Origin: Gadus chalcogrammus
Taxonomy: Eukaryota; Chordata; Actinopteri; Gadiformes; Gadidae
Length of the DNA: 64,000 nt
Assembly (NCBI RefSeq): GCF_026213295.1
Contig: NC_079427.1
Coordinates: 27,979,746-28,043,745 of the forward strand
Direction of reading: 5' to 3'
A program made the translations under genes and the position numbers. A model generated the notes under the pieces. The model was not told where the DNA came from. It saw nothing but the letters and a program-made list of their open reading frames with translations, and searched no databases. This document shows positions 1 to 10,888 of this stretch, in pieces (position 1 is the first letter of the stretch; each line of letters begins with the position of its first letter).

Positions 1-2430
1 GAGGCAGGGTTATTTGAAACAATTTATTAAATAAATATTTGTGAGGTCATTCCTTCTCCTGAGTTTGCTTCCTATTTATGTCTAGTGTACACCCCTACTG
101 TCCACAAGCATCCCCCCCCCTCCCCATATGGATTTGGAGAATTGTTGCCACGTTCCAGTGGTGGAGGTATCATATATATGAAAGAGGGCATTCAATTATA
201 CTACAATGATCAATTAGGAGGCCGAAGCCCTAAAGGAAGTGATGCAATAGGTGACTGAGTCGAGAAAATGTAAGTAAGCTGTACCTTGGGGTCTCTTATA
301 TATCAAAGGGTGTCTCAAAGGACGCATACGCTTCAACCTTCAAGCATTTTGAAAGTGTCAAACCGTGCGATCTGTACGCATATTGGTGAGACTGGGTTGA
401 TTAATACAACTCAGCAGTAAATCTATTACAATCGCATTCGAATACATTTAGAATTTCGGGACGGCGTAAAACTGCTTCTCCAGCGCTGTGGAGAGAAGAA
501 GGGTCTACAAGAGGTTGTAGACAACATGAAAGCAAAGCATGGAATGAAAGGATAGAAACACGGCGCGAAAAATACATAACATAACTATTGGGATGAGACA
601 CAACGATGTTCTTTATATATTTTTTCTTTTCACAACCGAGGGGGGCCTATACCCTCATGTGTTTCAGTGCCATACTTACCTGCTGGCACTGTTTTCGTCC
701 GTAAAGGCCGGACGTTATCTCTCTATTATATTTAGTTTTACGACTCGTCCGCTTTTCTGAAATAAGATACGTTTAGTAACATGACAAGAAAAGTTGAACA
801 GTGGTTAAATCAAATTTTCCGCCGTCTTTAGGTTGGGAGGCTCCTCTATTTTGTGTACATTGATTAATTCAGGCTCAAACAACATGAGGCCACTCTATTC
901 ATCCTACTTGGTCTTCCCGTGGGTGCAATCATCACCCCTATTTGAAATAGACCTCTTGTCTATATTCATCATACCAGTGAAAGGGCCGCGAGCAGTGCAA
1001 AAGCGGTTTTCAAAGGTCCGGGTCAGAATTGCTTATCTTCCGAGGGACATACACTACCCATTCATCTGAGGTCCAAAACTGGTTGGCCGTATGTGGGATC
1101 CCAAACTGGTTTATTACTACTTACTGAATGGAATTTTCTTGGAATTCTTACCAACCTAACTCTATCAATGTACCTAGTTCTCTGGAGGGTTTTTACCCTT
1201 AATGAGGGTTGTATTTTAGCGAGTAGAGCCAATACAAAGGAATCTCCAATGGTACAGGACTTCCACTCGGATAGGAAACTCAAAACGTTGCAGTCCAAGT
1301 CGTGATAAACCTCCACCAACACTCCTACATACGTCACATAACAAGAGAGAGTCTGCAGTGCGGAATCTTGCTAATGATCCACAAGGCACAAGCTCACCAT
1401 TCGTAGGAACAAACAGTGTACTACCGGCCAATCCTTGATGCCTACGTAGTACGGATCATCAATTCGTAAGGATACCTAATTCTTGGATATTTTAGCAAAA
1501 AATATCAGACAGAGCCTCCGCCTAAACAAGAATTTAAATGAAAACTCATGCTTTTAGATCGCTCTTCCCGAGGGCGTCATATTCACTCTTATATAAAATA
1601 AACCACTTGTATACATTCATCATACCAGAGGCAGGGCAATGATGTCCTGCTGACAGCGCCCCCTCCTATCGATGCCGTAAATATGTGACGAGATGCCCTC
1701 TCTGTGATCACAGCTCTCCGTGGCTACGGAGGATTGCATTTCTCCACAGCCGTCGAAGTCCTCATATGCGATATGAACGACATTTATCCAGAGTGGGCCA
1801 AGCGCGAAAAAATTGCCTGTGTGATCCTGTCTCTATTGTTTTGTGTGATTTGACTGGCAGTTTGTCTGCTTATAGGTCGGAATGAAGCGGCCACCGATTA
1901 TTGACAGGATGGGTACTTTATTCTACCGGACTCGTTCGCTTCTTCACTAGACACACGCGCTACCGCTCGCTCTCCTCGCTCGTCCACTCGCTCGCTGACG
2001 TCACTCACACACGCATACGCACACTGCCATTCTCGCGCACACACATATGCTACTCGTAACATTCTGCCTCGTTATTGCGACGTTCATGTTTTTCCTCATC
2101 TATTGAAAGTTAGGCTATTAAACATGTTGCATTCTATACGGCCTGATTATGTCATTATTTAAGCTACATAGCCTAATAAGAAGCGCTAATAAGGATATTT
2201 GAATAAATCAACCAAACAGTTAAAGGAGCCCTATTATGCCTACCAGCAAAAAGCATCCTCCAACTGCAATCTTTGGTTATTTCTTTATTAATTTAGCTAT
2301 ACTTTAATAGTATTCTTTCGGTTCAAATCTGTTCAGTGTTCCAAATTATTTGTTATTAAATGTTACATTAAGATAATTGGTATTTAAGTGTTGTTTAAAT
2401 AAAATGCTTTTTAAATTTAAAAGAATCGTG
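1..2430. other. Intergenic, repeat-like DNA, no gene recognised
   Basis: No frame longer than about 90 codons shows a recognisable domain. A C-rich run lies at 110-125. An imperfect direct repeat of about 40 bp (core TATTCATCATACCAG) occurs at 946-986 and 1597-1637, and the first bases of the window (GAGGCAGGG) look like the end of a further copy. A CGCTCGCTC-rich stretch lies at 1955-2000. The region is probably decayed transposon sequence, but I cannot name the family. Confidence 0.5.
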
Positions 2431-2501
2431 GGATGTATCGAACCGTGGGTCAAAAATCGTGATACAAACCGAATCGTGAATTTGTGTATCGTTACAGCCC
2501 T
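2431..2501. mobile_element. hAT-type DNA transposon terminus (remnant)
   Basis: The segment ends with GTATCGTTACAGCCCT, the reverse complement of an AGGGCTGTAACGATAC-type hAT terminal repeat, and is preceded by the ATCGTGATACAAACCGAATCGTG subterminal motif common in fish hAT non-autonomous elements. No partner terminus is visible upstream, so the element is truncated or its left end lies outside the window. Confidence 0.55.
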
Positions 2502-2665
2502 ACAAGATAGTCATTTAACAAAACATAACATACCAGTCTGATGATCTCATATTGGGATCCTGCCGACAAAGCCATTTGATGAAGAGAAACTTCTCTCGCG
2601 GACACGTCGGACAGCGAAATATTTGATTTAATCTTAAAGCATGATCATGATCAAAAACAGTCTGC

Positions 2666-3423
2666 ATGTTTTTTTCCAAAAAGCAATGTAGCACTCCAGA
2701 CCCAGCCATAATGCTGTCAGGAGTAAAATTACAAGTTGTCTCTGAGTTCAAGTACCTTGGCCTCCTAATCGAATCTCATGTAAAAAAAGTAGGTCACAGG
2801 GTTAAGTTTAACTTATCGAATTTTCGCTTTATTAGAAATTCAATGACAACTGATGCAGCAAAGATTTATATGCATGCTATGATAATGTCACATTTCACAT
2901 ACTGTTTGACCAGCTTCGCACAAGCCAATAAGACAGCACTTAAACCACTTGAAACACTGTATAAACGAACCCTGAAAGTCTTGGACCGGAAGTCAAATAC
3001 CTACCACCATTGTCTAATTTTAAGAAAGTATAAACTTCTGAGCTGGGACAACCTAATAAAGTATGCAAATCTTTGCCTTATTTTTAAAATTTTGCACTAC
3101 AAAGCCCCCCCACCACTTCAACAGTGTATCACTCCGAGGTCAAATACAAACCGGACAACCAGAGGCTCGTCCCGGGGAGACTGTGTAGTACCCCTTAGAA
3201 AAAGTGCCTTTAGCCACTTGCATAATCTTCAACCAGAGGCTCGTCCCGGGGAGACTGTGTAGTACCCCTTAGAAAAAGTGCCTTTAGCCACTCAGCATTC
3301 TCAGTTACAGCGTCACAGGAATGGAATTCACTACCAGCTCATATTAGAGAAATTAGTTCTTACCGTCCCTTTTCAGGACAGCTGAAAATATGGCTTATTG
3401 GTCATCAATTATGTACACACTAG
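2666..3423 (+). pseudogene. LINE reverse transcriptase, C-terminal part (5'-truncated)
   Basis: The frame from 2666 carries the post-catalytic part of a non-LTR reverse transcriptase: FKYLGLLIE after the palm, then the conserved thumb-like block ending in KTLKPLETLYKRTLKVLD-type sequence. The catalytic domain and endonuclease are absent, which is normal for a 5'-truncated LINE copy. A 74-bp direct duplication at 3157-3292 shifts the frame; past it the expected C-terminal block with EWNSLPAHIREIS continues to a stop at 3421-3423. The family is L2/Rex1-like by its C-terminal WNSLP motif and AATAAA-rich 3' tail. The 3' untranslated part is split by the DNA element at 3708-4956. Confidence 0.8.
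3157..3292 (+). repeat. 74-bp offset direct duplication inside the LINE ORF
   Basis: A 62-bp stretch beginning AACCAGAGGCTCGTCC is present at 3157-3218 and again at 3231-3292 with no mismatches that I can see, offset by 74 bp. Because 74 is not a multiple of three, it breaks the reading frame of the LINE. The high identity suggests a young event in an old element. Confidence 0.85.
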
Positions 3424-3519
3424 GACTGCAATTGCTTCTTCTGCCGACTTCTTGGTAAATGCTATGTCCTGCTTGCTTGTCTCTTGTGTGCTCCTGTCCG
3501 GTGCAGGTCATGTTAGTGT

Positions 3520-3690
3520 CTAAGTTAATTGTGCTGCATGTTTGTGTTTTTATGCTGCTGTATATGTTTGTGCTGCATGTTTATGCTTTAGGCTGCTGTA
3601 TGTCTGTGCTGCATGTTTGTCCTTTATGCTGCTATATATGTTTGTTCTGCATGTTTGTGTTCTATGCTGCTGAATGTGTTTTTATTGTAG
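3520..3690 (+). repeat. Degenerate minisatellite in LINE 3' region
   Basis: Imperfect copies of a TGTGCTGCATGTTTGTG / TTATGCTGCTGTATATGTT unit (about 35 bp) recur five or more times. The open frame across it is a by-product of repetition and not a gene. Confidence 0.6.
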
Positions 3691-3707
3691 GTGCATTTGT
3701 CCAGCTC

Positions 3708-4956
3708 TAGGCTGTTTCCCAATGTCAAGGAAGCATGCTCAACGGCCGCCCTTTTAAGGACGCTACGTCATAGAACGCCGACAAGCACTGTTCCAATGTT
3801 GAGGACACTCGAAAGCCGCGCCATTTTTGCGTCCTTTGTTTTTGAGAATTCCGAGATTTTTCAAGGATGCATCGCTGCATCCTAGACGAGCCAAAACTAC
3901 CCACAATCCTCTGCGTTCACTGGGCGGGTTCTTGAAAATGGCAGAGCAGTACACGTTCAAATGAAGTGAGGTTATATTAGCTTTCAGAAATATTTTGTGC
4001 CGTTTTGCTTTTTATAGATTCATCATGTTAATGCAAATAATCAAGGCTAAAGACCTGTGCCACTTTTCAAACGTTTTTGCAACTTAATGATACGTTGCTA
4101 TATTTTGCATGGACATAGCTGGTGTTAAACACCACTGCCACCAATGTCAATTTACTTGCTCACAAGATTACATTATTTATGTATACCTGTTTGTGTTGAA
4201 TCGTTTTTTTTAGGGTCAGCCCAGCAAACGGAGGCTTTTGTGCGCCTTAGGGTGGCGCACAAACATTTGTTTACCGGTGGAAGGGATAGTGCCACTATCC
4301 AATGTTGTAAAATTAATGCACAACCGATCATTTGCAATGTTTGTAATTTTGAATGAACGTATATAATTGTATTTTATATGATATACTTATGTGTTCAAAG
4401 CACTGATAGATTGTAGGCATATATGAATGAATGAATCAGATCAGTTAAATAATATATCCAAATAAATACATGTTTATCATCTCTTTCTTTGTCTTTTCCC
4501 CCCTGCATAATAGTAATCAACCGTACTGTAAATGTGATGCATGAAGTAAGTTCAGGTCAGGAATTAAGTTCTCAGACAATTTCACTTAGTTTTATAAAAA
4601 TTTAATGGATTTTCCTTTTAATAAAGACGATTCGATCAACCGCAACAAAGCTTTTGTGACTTCCCCAAAGAGGTTCCATGCGAAGGAGACATGACCGCAT
4701 TCATAACAGACAAAAGTCAAATAAATATCGATCAGCTTGATTGCTGCCATGTTTATTCATAAGCGCACATGTGTCTACAAGCGGACACGCAGTATTAAAA
4801 AGCGGAAGCGCTTCCACACTACCAAGTCGTTCCAATGTCTGAACGTTACAAACGCTAGGAAGCACTCGAGCTAGCACTCTATTCTCATCTCCATAGGACG
4901 CGACTAGCAAGGACGCGTCCTAGCAAGGCTGCAGCCTTCACTTTGGGAAACAGCCC
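3708..4956. mobile_element. Non-autonomous DNA transposon inserted in LINE
   Basis: Imperfect terminal inverted repeats TAGGCTGTTTCCCAA (left) and TTGGGAAACAGCCCTA (right) bracket about 1.25 kb that interrupts the LINE 3' region. Subterminal AAGGACGC/GGACGCGTCC motifs are also inverted. No transposase is visible. I could not identify a convincing target-site duplication, so superfamily (hAT versus other) is open. Confidence 0.6.
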
Positions 4957-5259
4957 TAATCTACTGTTTTGTGCACTTTCCTAAAATGTTTAATGTACAC
5001 TGTGTTTTATTGTTTTATTGTCTGCTTATTTTATTGTTTGTTTGCCATTGTCTGTCAATTCATTCTTACGACTATGTTGTTTTTTAATCTTTGTTTATAT
5101 GCATTTTATTTCTGTAATTTTAGGTTGCCTTTTGAATATCTGGCAGGGGACAACAAATGAAAACTAGCCTCTCAGGCTAACTCTGGCTCACTTACATTTT
5201 GAATGTCGATTAGTGTGCAATATCCCTGAACTAAACCAATAAAATAAAATAAATAAATG
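4957..5259 (+). mobile_element. LINE 3' untranslated tail
   Basis: Resumes the LINE after the DNA element. It contains the GGGACAACAAATGAAAACTAGCC motif typical of one fish LINE 3' end, then TGTGCAATATCCCTG and a terminal (AATAAA)n-like tail at 5239-5259. It belongs with the RT fragment at 2666-3423. Confidence 0.65.
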
Positions 5260-5813
5260 GGAAAAGTACTGGCAGCAAAGTTACCAAGGATACATTCAGC
5301 GAGACAATAGATGAACAAGATTCTTATAGGAAAACGTTTTCATTGTGGGTAGGGAGTGGGAGTGACCTTAGGCCAAGTCAATTTGTAATACAATAGGTGG
5401 AAATTGGACATGTCTGCATGTCTGTAAGACATGGCTGTAAACAAGTTTACACAACCTCTCTCAGTTGGAGAGAGGAACGTATATATTTTAAGACACAGGG
5501 AGAATGTATACAGTTCCTTCTAATGTGCATAATAATTATGTAAACAAGGTTAATATAATTTGTATATGATTGTATATTTATAGTTATGATTGATATTTCC
5601 ACGACAGTCGCTGATGGAGGAAACCCATCGCAACGCAAATCCCGGTCGGATCCATCTGATCGTGTGTGTGTGTGTGTGTGTGTGTTTCTATTCTATTCTC
5701 GCTCGTTCGTAATTCTTATATCAATAGCCTACTCTCCAATAATATAATAATAGGCTATATAGGAAAATTGAGAAACGGCAATCTCATACAATCTTTTTCA
5801 AGCCACTGTTTAT
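5260..5813. other. Intergenic with (GT)n microsatellite
   Basis: No gene is supported. A pure (GT)12 tract lies at 5662-5685. The motif ATTGAGAAACGGC near 5766-5778 recurs near 6977-6989, suggesting both are pieces of one repeat family interrupted by the hAT derivative. Confidence 0.5.
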
Positions 5814-5986
5814 TAGGGCTGTCACTTTTTATTCGAAGTTCGAATATTCGTTCGAAGGTGGGGTGAAAAGTTCGAATTCGAAGTGTGTGTGCTGCCGTCT
5901 CATAAGAACTTCAGACCATTTTAAGTAGTCTGCTTTCGATCCAGCAGAGGGCGCGCTAACATTTGATCAGTTTGACCTGTTGCCGA

Positions 5987-6051
5987 CCCTCTTGGCCTGG
6001 CTATCTGTATCGAATGTTGAATCAACATTCGATACAGATAGGCCAAGAGGG
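5987..6051. repeat. Near-perfect 30-bp-arm inverted repeat
   Basis: Arms 5987-6020 and 6022-6051 pair completely except for a 4-base insertion (GGCT) in the left arm; the loop is about one base. It lies upstream of the BED-finger ORF of the hAT derivative. Confidence 0.85.
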
Positions 6052-6119
6052 CTTTGAAACAAAACGTAACTGAAGAGAACGCGAACTGAGATACGGCTAT
6101 TAAAAAACTGCTATTAAAA

Positions 6120-6527
6120 ATGGAGAATTGCGAGGAGTACAATGCTGAGCGGACCATAACGACACCATCACATTTAAAAAGCAGCGTATGGAAGCATTTT
6201 GGCTTTTACACCGTGGGTGGAAAAGTCACAAACAAAGACGAGGCCGTTTGTCGTCTTTGTAAAAGAGAGCTGTCGTACATATCGACAACATCAAATTTGC
6301 GCACTCATCTGCTAGCTTACCACCGAAATGTAGCAGCAGAGGAACAACTGCCGAGCGGAGCAGCACAGAGTGTACAGCCGCGCGAGTTATTGTTAATGTA
6401 TAAAATACAGCCGCACTTGTGTGTCGGAGCTTCCTCTTGTTGTGTTTACAAATGTGTTATCAAAGATGTGTTTTTATCCTGTGCTGTTATGAATTCAGTA
6501 GGTAAACGTGATTTCCACAAGAAATAA
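6120..6527 (+). CDS. BED-type zinc-finger fragment of hAT transposase
   Basis: The 135-residue frame begins MENCEEYNAERT and contains a BED finger at about residues 19-70: aromatic SVWKHFGFY start, C-X2-C (CRLC), and H-X4-H (THLLAYH). BED fingers form the DNA-binding N-terminus of many hAT transposases. After about residue 80 the sequence is no longer recognisable, and no RNase H-like catalytic core follows before the right terminus 128 bp away. The frame is open across the finger, so it might be translated as a stand-alone DNA-binding peptide, but the simplest reading is an internal-deletion remnant. Confidence 0.7.
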   Translation: MENCEEYNAERTITTPSHLKSSVWKHFGFYTVGGKVTNKDEAVCRLCKRELSYISTTSNLRTHLLAYHRNVAAEEQLPSGAAQSVQPRELLLMYKIQPHLCVGASSCCVYKCVIKDVFLSCAVMNSVGKRDFHKK

Positions 6528-7411
6528 AAAGAGCAACATAAAAAATCAAGACTGTTGTCGTGTTCTATGGGGGGGGGGGGGTCGAATGTATTCAAATTAA
6601 TTATGGACATTCGAAATTCGTTCGAATTTCATTTTTGGAAAAAGTGACAGCCCTACTGTTTATATGTAGGGTACAGCTGGCTTGCCGTGTGAATACGCGT
6701 AACTTTTCGTTTATATTCATTCAAAATACTAACATACTATTTTAAAACTAAAGAGGCTGGTGTTTAGTTTTATATAATTTGTTTATATTGTTCAGTAATT
6801 ATATGCCTACATGAGGCCGTAGCACAGTTAACAGACGAGCTGAGCTGGTGACGTCATCGAGTCTGCTGCTGTTCCAATTGCAGGTGCGTACTCCCGTCCT
6901 CGGAAGTGTGTACTTGAAGTCCGGACTCGCCAAGTACGAACTTCGAAGTCCACGAGTCCGTAGTTTGCGTACTTGGAATTGAGAAACGGCCTTACTGTGG
7001 AAGTCGTGCTTAGTAACACGACAAATACTTCCAATTGAAATACAAAATTTAGAAAATACGTGACCATGATCATGTTTTAATAGATCATATAACGTGACAA
7101 TGTCTAGTATTTTCGTGAGACCAGGTTCGAGCGTGTGCATGGGTTGAATTGCGTGTGTCTCACGCCGAATGCATGAGACTTGAGAGCCCGGTACTCACGT
7201 GACACAAACCAGCACTGCAAACATTCTCTCCCGCTTGAGATTACGTCTTTCTTTATAGGTTCATGGGTCTCATGCGCAGATTTCCCATGCTGATATTTCC
7301 GGAGATTCTCAGGCATCTTCGACAATTTGGCTATAGCTAAATAATATAATTATAGCCTAATTATATATATAGCCTATATATATATATATATAGGCAATAT
7401 ATAAAATTAGG

Positions 7412-7412
<1 letters not shown>

Positions 7413-7446
<34 letters not shown>
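7413..7446. repeat. (TA)n microsatellite
   Basis: Seventeen uninterrupted TA units, preceded by shorter interrupted TA runs from 7362. Confidence 0.95.
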
Positions 7447-7447
<1 letters not shown>

Positions 7448-7515
7448 CATTTGTGGTTTTGGCATAAACATAACTAGGGTGCACTGTACTATCTGCGCAC
7501 ACCCTTTCTGATTAA

Positions 7516-7571
7516 GCCTCTCTCTCGCTCTCTCTCTCTGTCCCTCCCTCTCTCTCTTTCTCTCTCTCTCG
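7516..7571. repeat. (CT)n imperfect microsatellite
   Basis: CT/TC dinucleotides with a few interruptions; the antisense frame reads as an RE-rich peptide and is not coding. Confidence 0.9.
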
Positions 7572-7739
7572 TAGCGTTTTGTGGAGCACGTTAATTGTCT
7601 GAGAACACTCCCATTCAGAATGCATTGGTTTACATTTCGTTCTGTGTAGCACGAAAAAAGTCGGACTATCCTGCTCTGGAACACGATTCAATAGATTAAC
7701 GTTCGTGCGCATGAGCACGAAATCGCGTGATACCGGGTT

Positions 7740-9289
7740 GCATTACATCATGACACACACATTGTTTACATTGATCAACATTAATTTCTACATTTGGCAA
7801 GTAAAACAAATTTTGACTTTCATAGATATCAAACCTGCTGCCATCGTTGGTAACCATGCGACTGTCCTCTTTCTGAAAGGTGATCGTCGCTCCTCCGTTT
7901 ACTGCTCTTGCAACCGAAAAGATGTCGTGTGGGTATGAAGGTATGTACAGTGCGTCTCAAAGGAGCGCTCTGTGCTGGCGTCCGGCGTTGTCTAGTAGGT
8001 AGATCATCGCTGTTCCTCTCCGTGGTGCTATTCCGCTGCACTTGGTTCCGTCAGCCAACTCCACTGAATGGGACTCGGGCCGGAATGAGTCATCGAAGCT
8101 CTTGAACTTTCCGATGTCATTGACAATGTGGGATGTCGCCCCCCCGTCCACCATGATGTCCTTCATGTTCACATTGTCCGGTGGTTTCTTTCTTTTGGTG
8201 TGGTTGACCTTGAAGAGTTGATCCTGGTTGCTATTTGGTTCCTCTGCGACTCTTCTGGCTCCATCTTGAGCCCTCTTTTTTCTGCATATAGATTCTTGGT
8301 GTGTGTTGGTCTTGTAGTAACCGCACCACACTTTTATGGATCATAAATAATAATAATAATACATTTAATTTAGAGGCGCCTTTCAAGACACCCAAGGTCA
8401 CCTTACAGAGCATATAGTCATCATAAATCGTTTAAAAAAAACAAGACATTGTGGAAAAAATAAACATAATAAATAAAAAAACAATTAAAAAAAACAAGAC
8501 AAAACAAAACAAACAAACAATCAAAACAGTGATCAGTTAGACGTTGTGTGCGAGTTTGAACAGGTGAGTTTTGAGTTGTGACTCGAAGGTTGTAATGGTG
8601 TCTGACTGTTTTATGTGTGGGGGGAGGGAGTTCCAGAGCCTGGGTGCTGAACAGCTCTTGACTTGTCCTTTTAGTCCACACCTGTAGCATATTACGTCGG
8701 TGTCTTCACCTTTTCTGCTGCTGCTGGCGTGCATTTTGGTGGGGCCTCAGCTTCGCCTCACACTCGTCTTCATCACGTTGTCTGCAGATTCTACTGTGTT
8801 TATTTTCTCTAACTCTTCATAAATCCGTAGCCTTCTCTTGAAGTCTGTGAATGTAACATTATCTTCATTCTCTGTTACATGGACGGCGAGTGGATTGAAG
8901 GAGTCTGGTAGTCTGTTTAATACCATGGCTATGGTCAGTCCATCACTCATGGTCTCCCCTGCATCTCTCAAAGCAGTAATGACGTTCTCCGCTCTTATCA
9001 TATAGTCAGTAGCACTCTCGTTCTCTGTCATGCTTAACTTGGTCAAAGGCGTGTACAAGTTGATTATTCTAGGCTTGCTTTTTCCCGAATATTCCCAGGG
9101 CTTTCCAGGGCTATCGGCTGCATCGTGCCTGATCAGCGATAGGCTCTTATCGTCTATCAGTCTTACCAGTTCAGCATAACAATCAGCATTCTTCGCGCCA
9201 TCTAGGGCTAGCTGTTCTGCGTTGGCTCCGGCAGGCTCATTCAATATTGTCCCTTTTAGCTTATGTGTCCAAGCGTTTCCTGGGCCCAT
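7740..9289 (-). pseudogene. Ty1/copia gag-protease-pol fragment
   Basis: Read on the minus strand from 9289: a Retrotran_gag_2/UBN2-type capsid segment (to 8747) with KPRIINLYT, LTKLSMTENES and LRDAGETMSDG blocks; then a first zinc knuckle CYRCGLKG (histidine position altered); after a LINE insertion, a second knuckle CGYYKTNTHQESIC (C-X2-Y-X4-H-X4-C, second Cys changed to Tyr); then the aspartic protease motif DGGATSH at about 8170-8150; then a pre-integrase region whose IFSVARAVNGGATITF stretch continues past 7957 in another frame to about 7800. Integrase core, RT and RNase H are missing. The gag start is abrupt: the expected N-terminal part is absent and the frame begins inside the primer binding site. 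Confidence 0.8.
8342..8665 (-). mobile_element. 5'-truncated L2-type LINE inserted in copia gag
   Basis: On the minus strand the copia frame runs directly into APRLWNSLPPHIKQS and FKLAHNV-stop, the conserved C-terminus of L2/CR1-like reverse transcriptases. An A-rich 3' untranslated part follows, ending in a (TTA)n tail at 8342-8360. It separates the two copia zinc knuckles. The target duplication is not clear. Confidence 0.75.
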
Positions 9290-9293
9290 AACC
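9280..9293 (-). promoter_or_regulatory. Copia primer binding site (initiator-Met tRNA type)
   Basis: Immediately inside the LTR the minus strand reads GGTTATGGGCCCAG, complementary to the anticodon stem-loop of initiator-Met tRNA (which carries CAU). Copia elements are known to prime from the 5' half of this tRNA. Its position abutting the LTR end supports the LTR boundary. Confidence 0.8.
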
Positions 9294-9560
9294 TGTTAAG
9301 TTTAGATGGAGCGGTGACTCCTCTTCTCTTGTGTGGTGAAGAATAAGCAGATCGATAGGTTCTCTTTAGCCTTTGGCGTATTTATTCTCTAGAATACATG
9401 ACTGACTACTGTCCAGTCAGTTCCAACAACAACAACAGAACAACGGGGACAGTTGACCCACGGGTTGCTTCACAAAAACGTAGTGACGTCATCACGTTGT
9501 CCTTTCAAAGTAAGGGCGTAATCATATATTAACACTTGACACATATATTAACACTTAACA
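9294..9560 (-). mobile_element. Copia 5' long terminal repeat
   Basis: A 267-bp segment starts TGTTAAGTG and ends ACTTAACA on the minus strand, a 7-bp terminal inverted repeat. AATAAA is present in the minus sense near 9380. Only one LTR is in the window; the 3' LTR and pol end were lost, so no target duplication can be checked. Confidence 0.8.
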
Positions 9561-9654
9561 ACTACAATTATAACTTGATTTTATAGGTGTTTCTAATAAT
9601 TGGTTGCCTAATTTCCTAGGAAGTACACAATATCGGAGTTATTACAACTACAAC

Positions 9655-9945
9655 TACACGGTACTTAGTTGAGTTGATGGGTAATAGTGGAGGTTTTACT
9701 TAGTACTTCAGCTGTAATTCCTCTGTATTTACCTTCTTGTTACCAGTGGTAATTACACAGGAAATCACTATAATCTACCGGATAATTCCTCTGTATTTAC
9801 CTTCTTATTACCAGTGGTAATACACTATGATTTACCATGTATTTACCGGGTAACTACCTCTGTATTTACCTTCTTATTACCAGTGGTAATTACCCAGTAA
9901 TACACTATGATTTACCATGTATGTACCGGGTAAATACCTAGTAAT
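9655..9945. repeat. Degenerate tandem repeat, about 70-bp unit
   Basis: Three or more imperfect copies contain CCTCTGTATTTACCTTCTT, TTACCAGTGGTAAT and TTTACCATGTATTTACCGGG, starting near 9719, 9786 and 9856. The core TTACCNNTGGTAA is itself near-palindromic. Family unknown. Confidence 0.75.
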
Positions 9946-10888
9946 TAGGGGACTGTAAAAGGAAGGGTTACCACAATGTTTTCACACGATCAAATACTCA
10001 TCAAACCTAAAAGTTATGGGCTTGTACCCGATGTCTGTGTAACCGGGTGGTACAGTCATATAGGATGTAGTATTTGGGAATGAGATTGCGGGTGGTTTGC
10101 AACGGGAAGTGTAGCCGTCTGGTCGCAGGGTGGCAGCAGGGACGTCCCTAGGAATTCTGGGCCCCCTGACAGAATTCAGTTATGGAGCCCCCCCCCCCCC
10201 TCCCCAACCCCAAAAAAAACAGCCTACATCTTTAATGTTAGATATTCATTCATATTTTATAATCATTAAATATTGGGTAATATTGGGTCATTATCATCAG
10301 AAGAAAATGAATAACAACTGAATAACAACATGATAAACCTACCTACTTACCTAGGCTACTTTGTACACTAGATGTTAGTATTTAGCTACACATTTACCTG
10401 GGTTGTAGTAACTATAGACAGAAATAAGCTAATAGACTGGCTGTGCCAAACTTCTCAGTAAACAGGCTTCCGCATTCAACCCCTTGGGTGCTAACATATT
10501 CAGTCAAACTTATAGACTGATAGAAGACACAGTAAATACAGTAATCAACAATCCAGTAAGAAAACAAACAGGATATATCAAAATAATACAAACAAAACAA
10601 TAGCAATATTGTACAGATATTTCTAAACTATATGAATATATGAACGTCATGAAAAAAGACGTATAAAAAACTTCATAGCTTTTTCCCGCCTGTTGCACTA
10701 ATAATTTAGATGCCAAAATCCAACTTCGAGACTTCCGGGTAGCAAAATCATTGATCAAATCCTTAAAGTCAGGTGACAGAGCCAGCTCATGTTCGATTGA
10801 GAGTATTGCAAGGCGTTCAACCTCTCCTGAGACATAGTTGATCTCATATAATTCTTGATAAGATTCAGTTTACTAAATGCCCTTTCTC

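Larger units (their letters stand above)
5814..6655 (+). mobile_element. Non-autonomous hAT transposon, complete
   Basis: Perfect terminal inverted repeats TAGGGCTGTCAC...GTGACAGCCCTA enclose 842 bp. They are flanked by the identical 8-bp direct repeat CTGTTTAT (5806-5813 and 6656-6663), the target duplication length of hAT elements. Subterminal regions are dense in TTCGAA-type motifs on both sides, probable transposase binding sites. The interior keeps only the N-terminal BED finger of a transposase, so mobility would need a transposase supplied elsewhere. A 12-G run lies near 6571. Confidence 0.9.
6664..7740. other. Intergenic, fold-back remnant and microsatellites
   Basis: No gene supported. 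6875-6997 contains partly complementary GTACTT/AAGTAC-rich sequence ending GGAATTGAGAAACGGCCTTA, which resembles one end of a non-autonomous DNA element. A TA-rich tract occupies 7338-7446 and a CT-rich tract 7516-7571. Confidence 0.45.

Noticed and set aside
3459..3710. 83-residue Cys/Leu-rich plus-strand ORF
   Set aside because: It lies wholly in the degenerate minisatellite of the LINE 3' region; its composition follows from the repeat.
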